A DNA stretch of 64,000 nt from an uncultured Pseudomonadota bacterium (GCA_902826775.1 CADEHE010000001.1:633332-697331), one strand, 5' to 3'. Positions 1 through 10,595 are shown, counted from the first letter of the stretch. The notes: generated by a model not told the origin, from the letters alone. Numbers and translations: made by a program.

Positions 1-552
1 CAACGCCGGCATCGGTTCGCCCTTCGGCACGAACTCCAGCGCCAGCCCGTTGTTGCAGTAGCGCTTGCCGGTCGGCTCCGGGCCGTCATTGAAAACGTGG
101 CCTTGATGGCCGCCGCAGCGCGCGCAGTGATACTCGGTGCGGGGGTAAATGATCTTGAAGTCCGTCTTGGTGCCGAGCGCGCCGGCGATCGGCTGGTAGA
201 AGCTCGGCCAACCGGTGCCGCTCTCGTACTTCGCTTTTGATTCAAACAGCGGCAGATAACAAGCGGCGCAGACGAACGTGCCTTCGCGTTTCTCGCTGTT
301 TAGGGAACTGGTGCCGGGGCGCTCGGTGTCTTCTTCAAACAGCACGCGGTAGCGTTCAACGGGCAGCAGTTTCTTCCATTCGGCTATGGGTTTCATCAGC
401 TTTCCTATCGGTTTCGGTGTGCCGGGCTTCGGTGCAGCAGCGGCTTCGGCAGCGGTCCCGGATTTTGCCGCGTCGGCCGCGGTGGCGGGAATGCGTATTG
501 TGCTTGCGCCCACCAGTGCGAGCAACTTCGTTACAAACAGGCGTCGTCTCAT
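1..552 (-). CDS. msrB: Exported peptide-methionine (R)-S-oxide reductase MsrB, 3' end beyond window
   Basis: Reduces methionine-R-sulfoxide in proteins. The frame is open from the ATG at 552 to the window edge (184 residues), so the last residues are missing. Residues 1-26 look like a Tat or Sec signal (MRRRLF, hydrophobic stretch, AxA-like end), which places the enzyme in the periplasm. Zinc-binding pairs are visible at C95/C98 and C143/C146, and the catalytic Cys is C166 in RYCNN. The motif GTGWPSF is at 112-118. A separate exported msrA lies at 55735, so both stereoisomer repair enzymes are encoded in this window as single-domain periplasmic proteins. The identification is very secure; only the exact secretion route is inferred. 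Confidence 0.95.
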   Translation of the reverse strand, partial: MRRRLFVTKLLALVGASTIRIPATAADAAKSGTAAEAAAAPKPGTPKPIGKLMKPIAEWKKLLPVERYRVLFEEDTERPGTSSLNSEKREGTFVCAACYLPLFESKAKYESGTGWPSFYQPIAGALGTKTDFKIIYPRTEYHCARCGGHQGHVFNDGPEPTGKRYCNNGLALEFVPKGEPMPAL

Positions 553-809
553 TTGAACCTCCTTGGGAGTTTCTATTTACGGATATTGTGCACGGTTAGA
601 TGTGCGCACCATGCCAAAGTTTTCACGTTTCTCTAACGAAACGGACACGAATTCGCAACGCCGCCGATGCGTGTGCCCCGCCTGCCTGCCGCTTCAGGCG
701 GTGTCTCGCGCTACAATGCTTGTGCCAAGAACACCTGTTTGACGCCAAACGTCAACGCTCCTTACACCGGCGCAATTAAGTCTTTAACAGCCTGAAGGAG
801 AAGTTTTCC

Positions 810-1496
810 ATGTCCACGACATCATCGCATATTGCTCGCTTTGCTGGTTTGGTATTCGCCGCGCTTTTCGCGGCGACGGCGTGCACCACTATCGACCCGT
901 ACACGCGCGAGAAGAAAGTCAGCAAGACCACCAAGGGTGCGGCCATCGGCGCAGGCGCCGGTGCCGTGGTCGGCTGGATCAGCGGCAGCAACTCAAGAGA
1001 GCGCAAGCGCCGCGCGCTGCTCGGTGCCGGGATCGGCGGCCTGACGGGCGGGGCCATCGGCTATTACATGGACCGGCAAGAAGCCAAGCTGCGCGAAAAG
1101 CTCGAAGGCACCGGCGTGAGCGTGACGCGCAGCGGCGATGACATCACGCTCAACATGCCGAGCAATATCACCTTTGCCACCGATAGCGCTAACCTCACGC
1201 CGCGCTTCACCAACGTGCTGGATTCCGTCGCGCTGGTGCTGAAGGAATACAAGCAGACCATCGTCGAGGTGGCGGGTCACACCGACAACACGGGTACCTC
1301 TGATTACAATCGAACCCTTTCGCAACAGCGTGCGCAAGCCGTGGCGAACCAATTGGCAGGCAAGGGCGTCACAGCCGAACGCATCGTCACCGTGGGCGCC
1401 GGGGAGGCACGCCCTGTGGCGAGCAACGATACCAACAATGGGCGGCAACTGAATCGCCGCGTGGAGTTAACTTTGACACCGTTGAAGCAAAGCTGA
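810..1496 (+). CDS. OmpA-family lipoprotein with glycine zipper (YiaD-like)
   Basis: 228 residues. An N-terminal signal ends at a lipobox-like AATAC (lipidated Cys about 25). A glycine-zipper segment follows (about 40-80, AAIGAGAGAVVG and GAGIGGLTGGAIG), then an OmpA C-terminal peptidoglycan-binding domain (about 110-225) with the typical HTDNTG and NRRVEL motifs. It would tether the outer membrane to peptidoglycan. A purine-rich AAGGAGAAG lies just upstream of the ATG. The next gene starts 6 bp downstream, so the two are probably co-transcribed. Confidence 0.9.
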   Translation: MSTTSSHIARFAGLVFAALFAATACTTIDPYTREKKVSKTTKGAAIGAGAGAVVGWISGSNSRERKRRALLGAGIGGLTGGAIGYYMDRQEAKLREKLEGTGVSVTRSGDDITLNMPSNITFATDSANLTPRFTNVLDSVALVLKEYKQTIVEVAGHTDNTGTSDYNRTLSQQRAQAVANQLAGKGVTAERIVTVGAGEARPVASNDTNNGRQLNRRVELTLTPLKQS

Positions 1497-1502
1497 TCTC
1501 GA

Positions 1503-1829
1503 ATGCTTAAGCACGTCAGCAGCAGCGAGCAGGCACGCGAGATTCTGCTCGCTTTGCTCAGTACCAGCGGCACGCTGGCAGGGATTTGCATCGCGATGGT
1601 GGGTTTGATCGGCTATCGCAGTGCAGGGAAAATCGGCACTGTCGCGGACGACCTGTTTCTTTTCGCCGCGCTCGGCTTCGTGGTTGTGATCTATTTGATC
1701 TTTTTCGCCATGCGTCGCCTTGAGTCACGGCGGCTTACTTTTTGGACCAATGTAATCGATACCATGTTTCTGGTATCGCTCACACTACTGATCGTGGCGG
1801 GTTTCATCGTCGTGTATGCGCTGGTTTAA
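1503..1829 (+). CDS. Small membrane protein, three predicted helices
   Basis: 108 residues, family not recognised. Hydrophobic segments at about 20-40, 50-68 and 85-107 predict three membrane helices, with a basic loop (MRRLESRR) between the second and third. It sits 6 bp after the OmpA-type lipoprotein gene on the same strand and is probably translated from the same mRNA. No catalytic motif is visible. Confidence 0.65.
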   Translation: MLKHVSSSEQAREILLALLSTSGTLAGICIAMVGLIGYRSAGKIGTVADDLFLFAALGFVVVIYLIFFAMRRLESRRLTFWTNVIDTMFLVSLTLLIVAGFIVVYALV

Positions 1830-1849
1830 TGTTTCATACTTGCCTAGGG

Positions 1850-1951
1850 TGGATCACGCGCCGCGGATCCGCCTTTTCGTTGATCATTGACGGATCCCGT
1901 TCTGCGGTGCATTTACCGGCGGTAACGGGTGGATCCGCGGCGCTTGATCCA
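1850..1951. repeat. Long-arm inverted repeat, REP/MITE-like
   Basis: Two 21-bp arms (1850-1870 and 1931-1951) are reverse complements with a single mismatch: TGGATCACGCGCCGCGGATCC and its partner. The 60-bp centre carries further GGATCC copies. It lies between a stop codon and the next gene's start, the usual place for REP-type elements, and can fold into a long hairpin. It contains no coding capacity. A longer reading of the downstream gene would begin inside the right arm, which argues against that start. Confidence 0.75.
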
Positions 1952-1988
1952 CTCTACAATTCCACCTTCATTCTCAATCATAGCCGTG

Positions 1989-3119
1989 ATGTTTAACCGC
2001 CTGCTCATCCTCTCCGCCTCTGCCGGTGCCGGCCACATCCGCGCTGCGCAGGCCATCGAACGCGCCATCAAGGACGCCAATGCCGCGCGCGAGGTGCGCC
2101 ACGTCGATACGCTCGAATACACCAACAAGCTGTTCAAGCACTTGTATTCGAAGGCGTACATCGACATGGTGAACAAAACGCCGGAGTTGCTCGGCTGGCT
2201 TTACGACAAGCTCGACAAGCCGTGGCAGGGCGAGCGCCAGCGCTTGATGTGGAGCAAGCTCAACACGCGACCATTCGTGAAGCTGTTGCACGAATACCAG
2301 CCGGACATGATCGTGTGCACGCATTTCCTGCCCGCGGAGATCATTTCTTGGCTGAAAGCGAAAGAGAAGCTCGACACCAAGCAGGCCATCGTCGTTACCG
2401 ATATGGACGTGCACGCCATGTGGCTGTGCCGCCATTTCGAGCATTACTTTGTCGCTCTGGGAGAGACCAAAGTCCACCTCTCCAAGCTCGGTATTGCGGC
2501 CGAGAGGATCACCGTGACCGGCATCCCGATCGATCCCTTGTTCGCGCAGACCAAAGACAAGGCGGCAATGCGCCGCAAGCATGGCTTGGACGAGGATCGT
2601 ACGACCATACTTGTTTCGGCAGGCGGCTTTGGCGTCGGCCCGATCGAGCATTTGGTGCAGTCGCTGCTGGAACTCGAGCATCGAGCGCAAGTCGTCGCGA
2701 TCTGCGGCAAGAGCAAAGAGCTGAAAGCGCGGCTAGAGAAAATCGTGCCCAAGGCCGATGCGCAGCGCAACGTGCAATTGCTCGTCATCGGTTTCACCAC
2801 CGAAATGGACGAGTACATGAGCGCCGCGGATTTGATCGTAGGTAAGCCCGGTGGGCTGACGACCTCGGAAGCGCTGGCGAAAGGCTTGGTGTTCGTCATC
2901 GTCAACCCGATTCCGGGGCAGGAAGAACGCAATTCCGATCACTTGCTGGAGCAAGGCATCGCCATCCGCTGCAACAATTTGCCGACGCTCGCTTACAAGA
3001 TCGACGCATTGCTCGACGATCAGCCGCGCTTTGCGCGCATGCAGGCGAACGCCCGCGCGTTCGGTCGCCCGCACGCGGCGCGCGATATCGTCACGAAGCT
3101 TCTAGAGCTGCGGGCCTAA
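1989..3119 (+). CDS. GT28-type glycosyltransferase, MGDG-synthase / processive diacylglycerol glucosyltransferase family
   Basis: 376 residues from ATG 1989 (MFNRLLILSAS). The N-terminal domain has the family nucleotide/lipid-side motif SASAGAGHIRAAQAI at about 8-22. The C-terminal domain carries GFGVGP (about 215), then the sugar-nucleotide site GKPGGLTTSEAL at about 285-297 and NPIPGQEERNSDHL at about 307-320. Family members transfer a sugar from UDP-sugar to diacylglycerol or a related acceptor at the inner face of the membrane. The in-frame start 60 bp upstream is rejected because it begins inside an inverted repeat and lacks family similarity. Donor and acceptor cannot be told from sequence. 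Confidence 0.88.
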   Translation: MFNRLLILSASAGAGHIRAAQAIERAIKDANAAREVRHVDTLEYTNKLFKHLYSKAYIDMVNKTPELLGWLYDKLDKPWQGERQRLMWSKLNTRPFVKLLHEYQPDMIVCTHFLPAEIISWLKAKEKLDTKQAIVVTDMDVHAMWLCRHFEHYFVALGETKVHLSKLGIAAERITVTGIPIDPLFAQTKDKAAMRRKHGLDEDRTTILVSAGGFGVGPIEHLVQSLLELEHRAQVVAICGKSKELKARLEKIVPKADAQRNVQLLVIGFTTEMDEYMSAADLIVGKPGGLTTSEALAKGLVFVIVNPIPGQEERNSDHLLEQGIAIRCNNLPTLAYKIDALLDDQPRFARMQANARAFGRPHAARDIVTKLLELRA

Positions 3120-3124
3120 AATTC

Positions 3125-3205
3125 GTAGGTTGGGGGTTAGCGTTAGGCGAACCCCAACGCGTCAGCGGCGGCCTTGTTGGGGTCGCTGCACGCACTCCAA
3201 CCTCC
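3125..3205. repeat. Intergenic palindromic repeat (GTAGGTTGGGG / CCCCAAC type)
   Basis: The stretch begins GTAGGTTGGGGG, continues to CGAACCCCAACGCG, then GTTGGGGTCGC and ends CACTCCAACCT. The segments form nested imperfect inverted repeats. Elements of this wording are common between genes in many proteobacterial genomes. It follows a stop codon by a few bases and could act as an mRNA 3'-end structure. Confidence 0.6.
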
Positions 3206-3283
3206 GTTCCTGCAATCTGCCCTCGCCCGACACCGCCTCTGCTAATCTCAAGCTTTACGGCTTCCGCGTATTCGAGGTTGACC

Positions 3284-3991
3284 ATGCCCCCCATCAACGC
3301 GCAGTCGGCCACATGCCAAATTTGCGGCACCAAAGCAGATAGAAGCCCGCTTACTCCGGCGGCGCTTTTGCGCCCGGCGCTCACCGATCTCATCCGACAG
3401 CGCTTTCCGGCGTGGTCGGCTGAAGGTTTCATTTGCGACAATCATCTGAACGACTTGCGCGCCGAATACGTACGCTCGATTCTCCAAGCTGAGCGCGGCG
3501 AGCTATCGACGCTCGAATCAGAGGTTATCGACAGTCTGCACAAGCACGAAACCTTGGCCAGCCATCTCGATACCGAGTTCGATCAGGCGCGCACCATGGG
3601 CGACAAACTGGCCGACGCGATCGCGGTATTCGGCGGCAGTTGGCGCTTCATCACGCTCTTTGGAGTAGTCGTCATTGGCTGGATGATCGTGAATGCGAGT
3701 TATCTCGCCGCTAAACCGTTCGACCCGTATCCATTTATTCTGCTTAACTTAGTGCTGTCTTGCTTGGCGGCGATTCAAGCCCCCATCATCATGATGAGCC
3801 AGAATCGCCAAGAGAAGCGCGACCGTCTGCGCGCCGCGAACGACTATCAAGTTAATTTGAAAGCAGAATTGGAGATTCGCCAGTTGCATCAAAAAGTCGA
3901 CCACTTGCTTTCCCATCAGTGGCAACGTTTGGTGGAGATTCAGGAAGTGCAGCTTGAAATTATGCGCGAGTTGCAACCCCGTGACCGATAG
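3284..3991 (+). CDS. DUF1003 membrane protein
   Basis: 235 residues from ATG 3284, preceded by GAGG at a good distance; a TTG two codons upstream is possible. The N-terminus (about 9-25) has a CQICG pair that may bind metal. The central part (about 90-160) holds the DUF1003 core, with DKLADAIAVFGGSWRFI leading into two helices (about 112-130 and 140-165). The C-terminus (about 165-235) is charged and probably coiled coil. Function unknown. Confidence 0.85.
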   Translation: MPPINAQSATCQICGTKADRSPLTPAALLRPALTDLIRQRFPAWSAEGFICDNHLNDLRAEYVRSILQAERGELSTLESEVIDSLHKHETLASHLDTEFDQARTMGDKLADAIAVFGGSWRFITLFGVVVIGWMIVNASYLAAKPFDPYPFILLNLVLSCLAAIQAPIIMMSQNRQEKRDRLRAANDYQVNLKAELEIRQLHQKVDHLLSHQWQRLVEIQEVQLEIMRELQPRDR

Positions 3992-4137
3992 CTGACGGCC
4001 AGTGTGCAAGCGGGTCTTTTATCGATATTTTCAAACTCATGACGTTCTCGTCCGAGCTGGGCCGCGTCGAAATCCTTCGCAAAACGCAGGGTGAACGGGC
4101 TTTGGCGCCCGCCACCATTCATTGAATTTCTCAATGC

Positions 4138-4800
4138 TCAGCGCACGCCGATGTATTTGTGGACTTGTATCGAGACGCGGCAGCCGAGTTCAAACGCGGC
4201 TTCTATGGCGAGTTTTGTGGCGCGCTCGCTTTGACTAATGGGTTGCAGAAACAAGCGTTCGCGGTCGGCGAAAAACGGCAAGATTTCGCTTTTCAGAAGC
4301 TCGATATCGCGGGCGCGGCCAACGGGGAATTTGATTTCCTGTGCGCGCTCCAACACCTCGGGTAGCACCACCTTCCCGCCCGGCATGGCGATTTTGGGCG
4401 AGGCCGTGACCCAGGTTTGCCGATGCGCCAATACGGGGTGGGTGGCGCTGGTTTCGATCTGCACGCGCAGATGGAAGCTATCGATCAGTGCTTCCGTTAG
4501 TGCGCGCAAATCATGCGCGCACGGCTCGCCGCCAGTAATGACCACATGGCGTGCGGCGAAAGGCTGGATCGCCGCCAGCACTTGTGCGAGATCCATCCAG
4601 GCATAGCGCTCGTCGCTATCGCGCTTGGCAAGCATTTGCTCGGCGCTCGATTGCTGTGCGGCGTGGACATTCCACGTGTGCTTGCTGTCGCACCAACCGC
4701 AACCGACGTCGCAGCCTTGCAAGCGAATGAAGATCGAAGGTGTCCCGACGTGGAAACCTTCCCCCTGAACCGTAGCGAAGATCTCGTTGATGGGGAGCAT
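4138..4800 (-). CDS. queE: 7-carboxy-7-deazaguanine synthase (radical SAM)
   Basis: 220 residues. Converts 6-carboxytetrahydropterin to CDG in queuosine/archaeosine precursor synthesis. The cluster-binding motif C30-x3-C34-x2-C37 (GCDVGCGWCDSKHTW) is the QueE variant of the radical SAM site. VQGEGFHVGTPSIFIRL (about 11-27) and VVITGGEPC are also family hallmarks. I chose ATG 4800 because family proteins begin near MLPINEIF. Upstream ATG 4851 and TTG 4863 stay in frame, and TTG 4863 would start 3 bp after the previous gene. It is probably co-transcribed with the dioxygenase gene. No other que genes and no preQ1 riboswitch-like leader were seen here. Confidence 0.95.
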   Translation of the reverse strand: MLPINEIFATVQGEGFHVGTPSIFIRLQGCDVGCGWCDSKHTWNVHAAQQSSAEQMLAKRDSDERYAWMDLAQVLAAIQPFAARHVVITGGEPCAHDLRALTEALIDSFHLRVQIETSATHPVLAHRQTWVTASPKIAMPGGKVVLPEVLERAQEIKFPVGRARDIELLKSEILPFFADRERLFLQPISQSERATKLAIEAAFELGCRVSIQVHKYIGVR

Positions 4801-4866
4801 CAGATTGTGGTTTGAACAACGTCGTGCGGCCCGAATCGCGGGGGCCTGCATTGCTAAAGACAAGAG

Positions 4867-5745
4867 CTAAGCCGCGTGTGCCGCTGTGCGTGGGAGGTCG
4901 AGTGTAGTGACGCGCCGCAATTCGCGCTTGTACTTGGCGTCGTCGAACGGGCGCGCACGGTGCAGGGTGCAGCGGTTGTCCCAGATTACTAAATCGCCGG
5001 CGCGCCAAGAATGCGCGTAGACAAACTCGCGCTGCGTGGCGTGCTCCATCAGATCCAACAACAGCAGCCGGCCGTCCGGCACCGGCCAATCGACGATGCG
5101 CGAGGCATGCGAGGCGATGTACAACGCTTTGCGTCCATAGGGCAGCGCGCGCACGAGCGGATGAATCGCGCCGCGCAGACGGTCTTCTTCGTCTTCGGAG
5201 AAATTGAACCCTAGCGTCTTGCGCGAGTGCGCGATCGAGTGGTGCGCCTTGAGCCCTTCCAGACGCGCTTTCATCTCCGGCGCCAATGCGTCGTAACCCG
5301 CACGCGTGTCGGCAAACTCGGTGTCCGCCGCCACCGGCGGCAAAATGCGCGCGTGCAGCATCGAGTAACGCCCCGGCGGATCTTGGAAAGTCGCATCGGC
5401 GTGCCAAAGCCGGTTGCCGAGTGCGTACGCGCGGCGGCGGTCGTTGGTGCTGAGGATTTCGCCCGTTTCGTCGACGTTGGAAATGTCGGTGAGCGCTTCG
5501 TTGCCGAAGCGGTTGTTGTAAAGCGCGGCGATCCCGGTCTTGCTGTGTAGCTGGCCGTCGAAGCGTTGCGCGAAATCCAGCTGTTCGGAGTCGGCGAACG
5601 CTTGGTCGCGAAACACCAGCACGGCGTATTGGTCCATGCCAACGCGAAGCTGCGCCAGCGTGTCGCTATCGGCGACATTCCGCAGGTCGATGGTGCTTGC
5701 TTCAGCGGCGAACAGCGGGTGCAGCGGACGGAAGGACAGATTCAT
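4867..5745 (-). CDS. TauD/TfdA-family Fe(II)/2-oxoglutarate dioxygenase, TfdA-like
   Basis: 292 residues, a full-length member. The facial triad is visible as H115-x-D117 (LWHADATF) and H262 (TLHRARPF), with the 2-oxoglutarate arginine in KRELRRVT (274-278). This spacing closely matches TfdA, which hydroxylates 2,4-dichlorophenoxyacetate, but TfdA-like proteins act on many carboxylates and the substrate here is unknown. It lies directly upstream of queE on the same strand. That pairing looks like chance operon membership, not shared chemistry. Confidence 0.9.
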   Translation of the reverse strand: MNLSFRPLHPLFAAEASTIDLRNVADSDTLAQLRVGMDQYAVLVFRDQAFADSEQLDFAQRFDGQLHSKTGIAALYNNRFGNEALTDISNVDETGEILSTNDRRRAYALGNRLWHADATFQDPPGRYSMLHARILPPVAADTEFADTRAGYDALAPEMKARLEGLKAHHSIAHSRKTLGFNFSEDEEDRLRGAIHPLVRALPYGRKALYIASHASRIVDWPVPDGRLLLLDLMEHATQREFVYAHSWRAGDLVIWDNRCTLHRARPFDDAKYKRELRRVTTLDLPRTAAHAA

Positions 5746-5934
5746 GCGCGTACGCTATGACGGCTTTCGTTTGGTGTCAATGGCCAACTCCGTGGTGCAC
5801 ATATACTATATGCAGATTACTAACGTAATATAGAACGGTCCTACATAAAGGTATGTTGCATCTAGCAGTATTGCAGTCAATATGGCTGACGCAAGGCTCC
5901 CTACGCTGAGCTGATCGGATCTTCGGTTGCGCTT

Positions 5935-5973
5935 TTGACCGGGCTCCCAGCCTTGTAATACAATGTGTATGAC
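5935..5973 (+). promoter_or_regulatory. vapBC promoter with overlapping operator palindrome
   Basis: A -35 TTGACC (5935-5940) and -10 TACAAT (5959-5964) are 18 bp apart. An 8-3-8 palindrome, GTAATACA-ATG-TGTATGAC (5955-5973, one mismatch), covers the -10. This is the arrangement expected for autorepression by a ribbon-helix-helix antitoxin whose gene starts 20 bp downstream. Confidence 0.6.
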
Positions 5974-5992
5974 ATGGCGAGAAGATAACCAT

Positions 5993-6253
5993 ATGACCAC
6001 ACGAACAGTGCGCTTAGACGACGATGCAGAGCGCGCGCTTGCCCGTTTGCGCAAGCTTACCCGTCTTTCCATTTCGGAGGTGCTTAAGCGCGGGCTTGCC
6101 GCCTATGAACAGTTGGCAGCGATGCAAGGGCACGTTAAGCCCTTTGATATCTATGCTCGGCTCGATCTCGGCGCGGGCGGTTGGTCGCTCGGCGCCGCGC
6201 GCGATGCCAAGAGAGTCTTGGCGGGCGCTATTCGCCGCAAGCATGGCCGATGA
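5993..6253 (+). CDS. vapB: VapB-type ribbon-helix-helix antitoxin
   Basis: 86 residues. Residues 1-40 (TTRTVRLDDDAERALARL, then SISEVLKRGL) form a ribbon-helix-helix DNA-binding fold. The C-terminal half would wrap the toxin. Start ATG 5993 is preceded by AGAAG. The stop overlaps the toxin start as ATGA, so the two are translationally coupled. It should neutralise the PIN toxin and repress the promoter upstream. Confidence 0.85.
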   Translation: MTTRTVRLDDDAERALARLRKLTRLSISEVLKRGLAAYEQLAAMQGHVKPFDIYARLDLGAGGWSLGAARDAKRVLAGAIRRKHGR

Positions 6254-6663
6254 TCCTAGTCGACACCGGCCCGTTAGTAGCATTGTTCGATCCGGCTGAC
6301 GAAGCCCACACGCGTTGCGTGCGTAGGCTGCGCGAGATCGAGCAACCGCTGTTGACCACAATGCCCGTCTTGACCGAGGCTTTCTATATGCTGACGCCGG
6401 ACAGTCTCGGTTCGCAGCGTCTGATGGACTTCATTGCCGATCGAGGCTTGGGAGTGTGGTTCGCGGGCGATGACGCGATCGAGCGCGTGTTCGAACTTAT
6501 GCGCCGCTACCACGACGTACCGATGGATTTCGCCGACGCATCGCTGGTAGCGGCCGCCGAGGCGCTTGGCACGCGCAAGGTCTTTACCATCGATCGCAAT
6601 GATTTCACCGTTTACCGGGTACGGCGCGGGCATCGGCAGTTGGCATTTGAGATGATCCCCTAG
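6250..6663 (+). CDS. vapC: VapC-type PIN-domain ribonuclease toxin
   Basis: 137 residues. The acidic active-site set of PIN nucleases is complete: D5 ([10 protein letters not shown]), E43 (VLTEAF), D93/D96 (MDFADASL) and D115 (FTIDRNDF). Family members cut tRNA or rRNA when unneutralised. The start ATG 6250 overlaps the vapB stop by 4 bp. An in-frame start 69 bp upstream lies inside vapB and is not preferred. The module appears intact. Confidence 0.9.
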   Translation: MILVDTGPLVALFDPADEAHTRCVRRLREIEQPLLTTMPVLTEAFYMLTPDSLGSQRLMDFIADRGLGVWFAGDDAIERVFELMRRYHDVPMDFADASLVAAAEALGTRKVFTIDRNDFTVYRVRRGHRQLAFEMIP

Positions 6664-6688
6664 CAATCCCGAACTAGGTAGAGAAGAC

Positions 6689-8380
<1,692 letters not shown>

Positions 8381-8400
8381 CCCTCCCGCGCCTACGTTCC

Positions 8401-9804
8401 ATGACCTCGGCGGAACCCGCCTCACCGCAACAGCGCGCCGTCCTGCTGATGGTGTGGCTCAGCGCGTTCAGCACGCCGCTGCTGCTTTCTTCTGCCAATG
8501 TGGCGCTGCCGCACATCGCGAAAGCTTTGCATTTGACCGCAGTCGAGCTGACTTGGATACCGCTCGCATACTTGCTCGCGGCGGCGATGTTCGTTCTGCT
8601 GTGCGGGCGCGTGGCCGACAACGTCGGGCGCAAGCGCGTGTTCTTGATCGGCACCGCCGGTCTAGCGCTCAGCTCGCTGTTCGCGGCCTGGGCGCCAAAC
8701 GGCATCGCGCTGCTGGTGGCCCGCTTCGCGCAAGGCATCTTTACCGGGGCCGTATACGCGACGCAGATGGCGATCGTCTCGTCGGTGTTTCCGCCCGCGC
8801 GGCGCGGCCAGGCGATAGGACTGACGATTTCCAGCATCTACTTTGGCCTCACGCTCGGACCGGCGCTCGCCGGCTGGCTGCTGGAGGCGATCGGCTGGCG
8901 TGCGTGCATGTTGGTCCAAGTGCCATTCGCGCTCGCGACGCTGCTGGTCGCGCGCGCGCGCGTGCACGGAGAGTGGAAGGCGGATGAACGCGCATCGCTC
9001 GATATGCTCGGCAATGCGATTTACTTTGTTGGCCTTGCCGCGCTGCTGATTGGCGCGTCGAATCTACCGGCGCAATGGGCCTGGGCCTTGGTGGCCCTCG
9101 GTGTTGCTGCCACAGTGGCTTTCATCATGGTCGAGCGCAAAGTCGCGCACCCGATTTTCGATTTGAACTTGTTCTTCACCAATCGCGTGTTCGGCATGTC
9201 GTGCTTCGCGTCCTTTCTAATGTACACCGCCACCTACGCCAATGTGGTGCTCGTCGCGCTGTATCTGCAGTATCTGCGCGGCATCGCCCCAGGCCGGGCT
9301 GGGCTAATCATGATCGCGCAGCCGCTGGCGATGGCGTTGTTCTCGCCGCTCGCGGGTAAATTGTCCGATCGTGTGGAACCGCGTGTGCTGGCTTCGCTCG
9401 GCATGGCGCTGGTCGTTGTCGGGCTGATTCTGCTCGCAGCGCTTACGCCAGCCAGCGCGACGTTCACCCTAGTCATCGCGCTCGCCATCACGGGCATCGG
9501 TTTCGGCTTGTTTTCCGCGCCGAATACCAATGCGATCATGTCGAGCGTCGACAAGCGCCACTACGGCAGCGCCAACAGCAAAGTCGCCGTGATGCGCCTG
9601 CTCGGTCAGATGTGCAGCATGGGCGTGATCGCGGTGGCGTTTGCGCTGATGCTCGGGCCTGTCGCGATCACGCCGGAGCGCTATCCGGCGCTGCAAGCGG
9701 CGCTGCGCCTGAGCTATCTCATCGCGGTAGCGCTCTGCGTGCCCGCGATCTTCCTTTCACTGGCGCGCGGCAGCGTGCATGCGCCGAAAGTGCAAACGCG
9801 CTAA
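8401..9804 (+). CDS. MFS drug:proton antiporter, DHA2 (EmrB/QacA) type
   Basis: 467 residues with about 14 hydrophobic helices, the DHA2 hallmark. The loop 2-3 motif is GRVADNVGRKRVF (about 63-75), and the motif-C region reads GLTLGPALAGWLL (about 155-167). It would export hydrophobic toxicants through the inner membrane. ATG 8401 is 20 bp after the glnS stop and has no clear ribosome-binding site, so it may depend on readthrough transcription from glnS. No partner adaptor is adjacent, so it probably works alone. Confidence 0.87.
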   Translation: MTSAEPASPQQRAVLLMVWLSAFSTPLLLSSANVALPHIAKALHLTAVELTWIPLAYLLAAAMFVLLCGRVADNVGRKRVFLIGTAGLALSSLFAAWAPNGIALLVARFAQGIFTGAVYATQMAIVSSVFPPARRGQAIGLTISSIYFGLTLGPALAGWLLEAIGWRACMLVQVPFALATLLVARARVHGEWKADERASLDMLGNAIYFVGLAALLIGASNLPAQWAWALVALGVAATVAFIMVERKVAHPIFDLNLFFTNRVFGMSCFASFLMYTATYANVVLVALYLQYLRGIAPGRAGLIMIAQPLAMALFSPLAGKLSDRVEPRVLASLGMALVVVGLILLAALTPASATFTLVIALAITGIGFGLFSAPNTNAIMSSVDKRHYGSANSKVAVMRLLGQMCSMGVIAVAFALMLGPVAITPERYPALQAALRLSYLIAVALCVPAIFLSLARGSVHAPKVQTR

Positions 9805-9917
9805 GCGCGCCGTGCGGTAGCGGCTTGCGCGGCTATGCGCTGTCGTTTCGCCCCGATTTCCCCTGGTGCAGGGCGGCGTTTAGAATGTCTAGTGCCCCAC
9901 CGGAAAATTGAGCGTCC

Positions 9918-10595
9918 ATGCACTACAGCCTCGATAACCCGCACGAGCATCGCCACCACGGCATGCGCCACAATCCATTCAAGGCGCTTGTGGCTCCGAG
10001 ACCGATTGGTTGGATCGGCACCGTTAGCAAGGCCGGCGTGCTGAACTTGGCGCCCTACAGCTACTTCAACGCCGTCGCCGATTCGCCGCCGATGGTGATG
10101 TTCTCGTCGACGGGGCGCAAAGACAGCCTTAGCAACGTCGAGGAGACTGGCGAGTTCACTTGCTCGATGGCCACTGAAGCGCTGGTCGATGGCATGAACT
10201 TGAGCTCAGCGCCGGTCGCATCGAACGTAGATGAGTTCAAGTTGGCGCAACTCGCTACCGCGCCGTCGCTGATGGTCAAGCCGCCGCGCGTCGCAGCCAG
10301 CCCTGCCGCGCTGGAATGCCGCCTGTGGAAGACGCTCGCCTTGCCGCGCACCGACGCTACGCATCCCGAGCACATCGTTGTGCTCGGCATCGTTGTCGCA
10401 ATCTACATCAACGACGCGTTCGTGCAGGACGGCATCGTCAACACCGGCGCCATGCGCCCGCTGGCGCGCATGGGGTACATGGACTATTCCGTCGTGCGAC
10501 CCGATACGGTGATCACGCTGAACCGGCCGGTCGCGAGTGCCGACCAGCAGAGCGCGACAGTGCAGCCCGGGCCTTGGGACGGGGTGTATCGATAA
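9918..10595 (+). CDS. Flavin reductase-like FMN-binding protein
   Basis: 225 residues. The flavin-reductase split-barrel core is clear: NPFKALVAPRPIGWIGT (about 19-36), LAPYSYFNAVADSPPMV (about 44-60) and KDSLSNVEETGEF (about 68-80). Such proteins use FMN with NAD(P)H, often to supply reduced flavin to a monooxygenase. No monooxygenase neighbour is present, so the partner is unknown. Confidence 0.88.
   Translation: MHYSLDNPHEHRHHGMRHNPFKALVAPRPIGWIGTVSKAGVLNLAPYSYFNAVADSPPMVMFSSTGRKDSLSNVEETGEFTCSMATEALVDGMNLSSAPVASNVDEFKLAQLATAPSLMVKPPRVAASPAALECRLWKTLALPRTDATHPEHIVVLGIVVAIYINDAFVQDGIVNTGAMRPLARMGYMDYSVVRPDTVITLNRPVASADQQSATVQPGPWDGVYR

Noticed and set aside
1974-2690. 238-codon open frame on the minus strand
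   Set aside because: It is antisense to the GT28-type glycosyltransferase. The protein is His/Arg/Ala-rich with no family pattern, and the plus strand has clear motifs.
4138-4870. preQ1 riboswitch near queE
   Set aside because: queE is internal to a two-gene transcript and no leader that could fold as a preQ1 aptamer precedes either gene.
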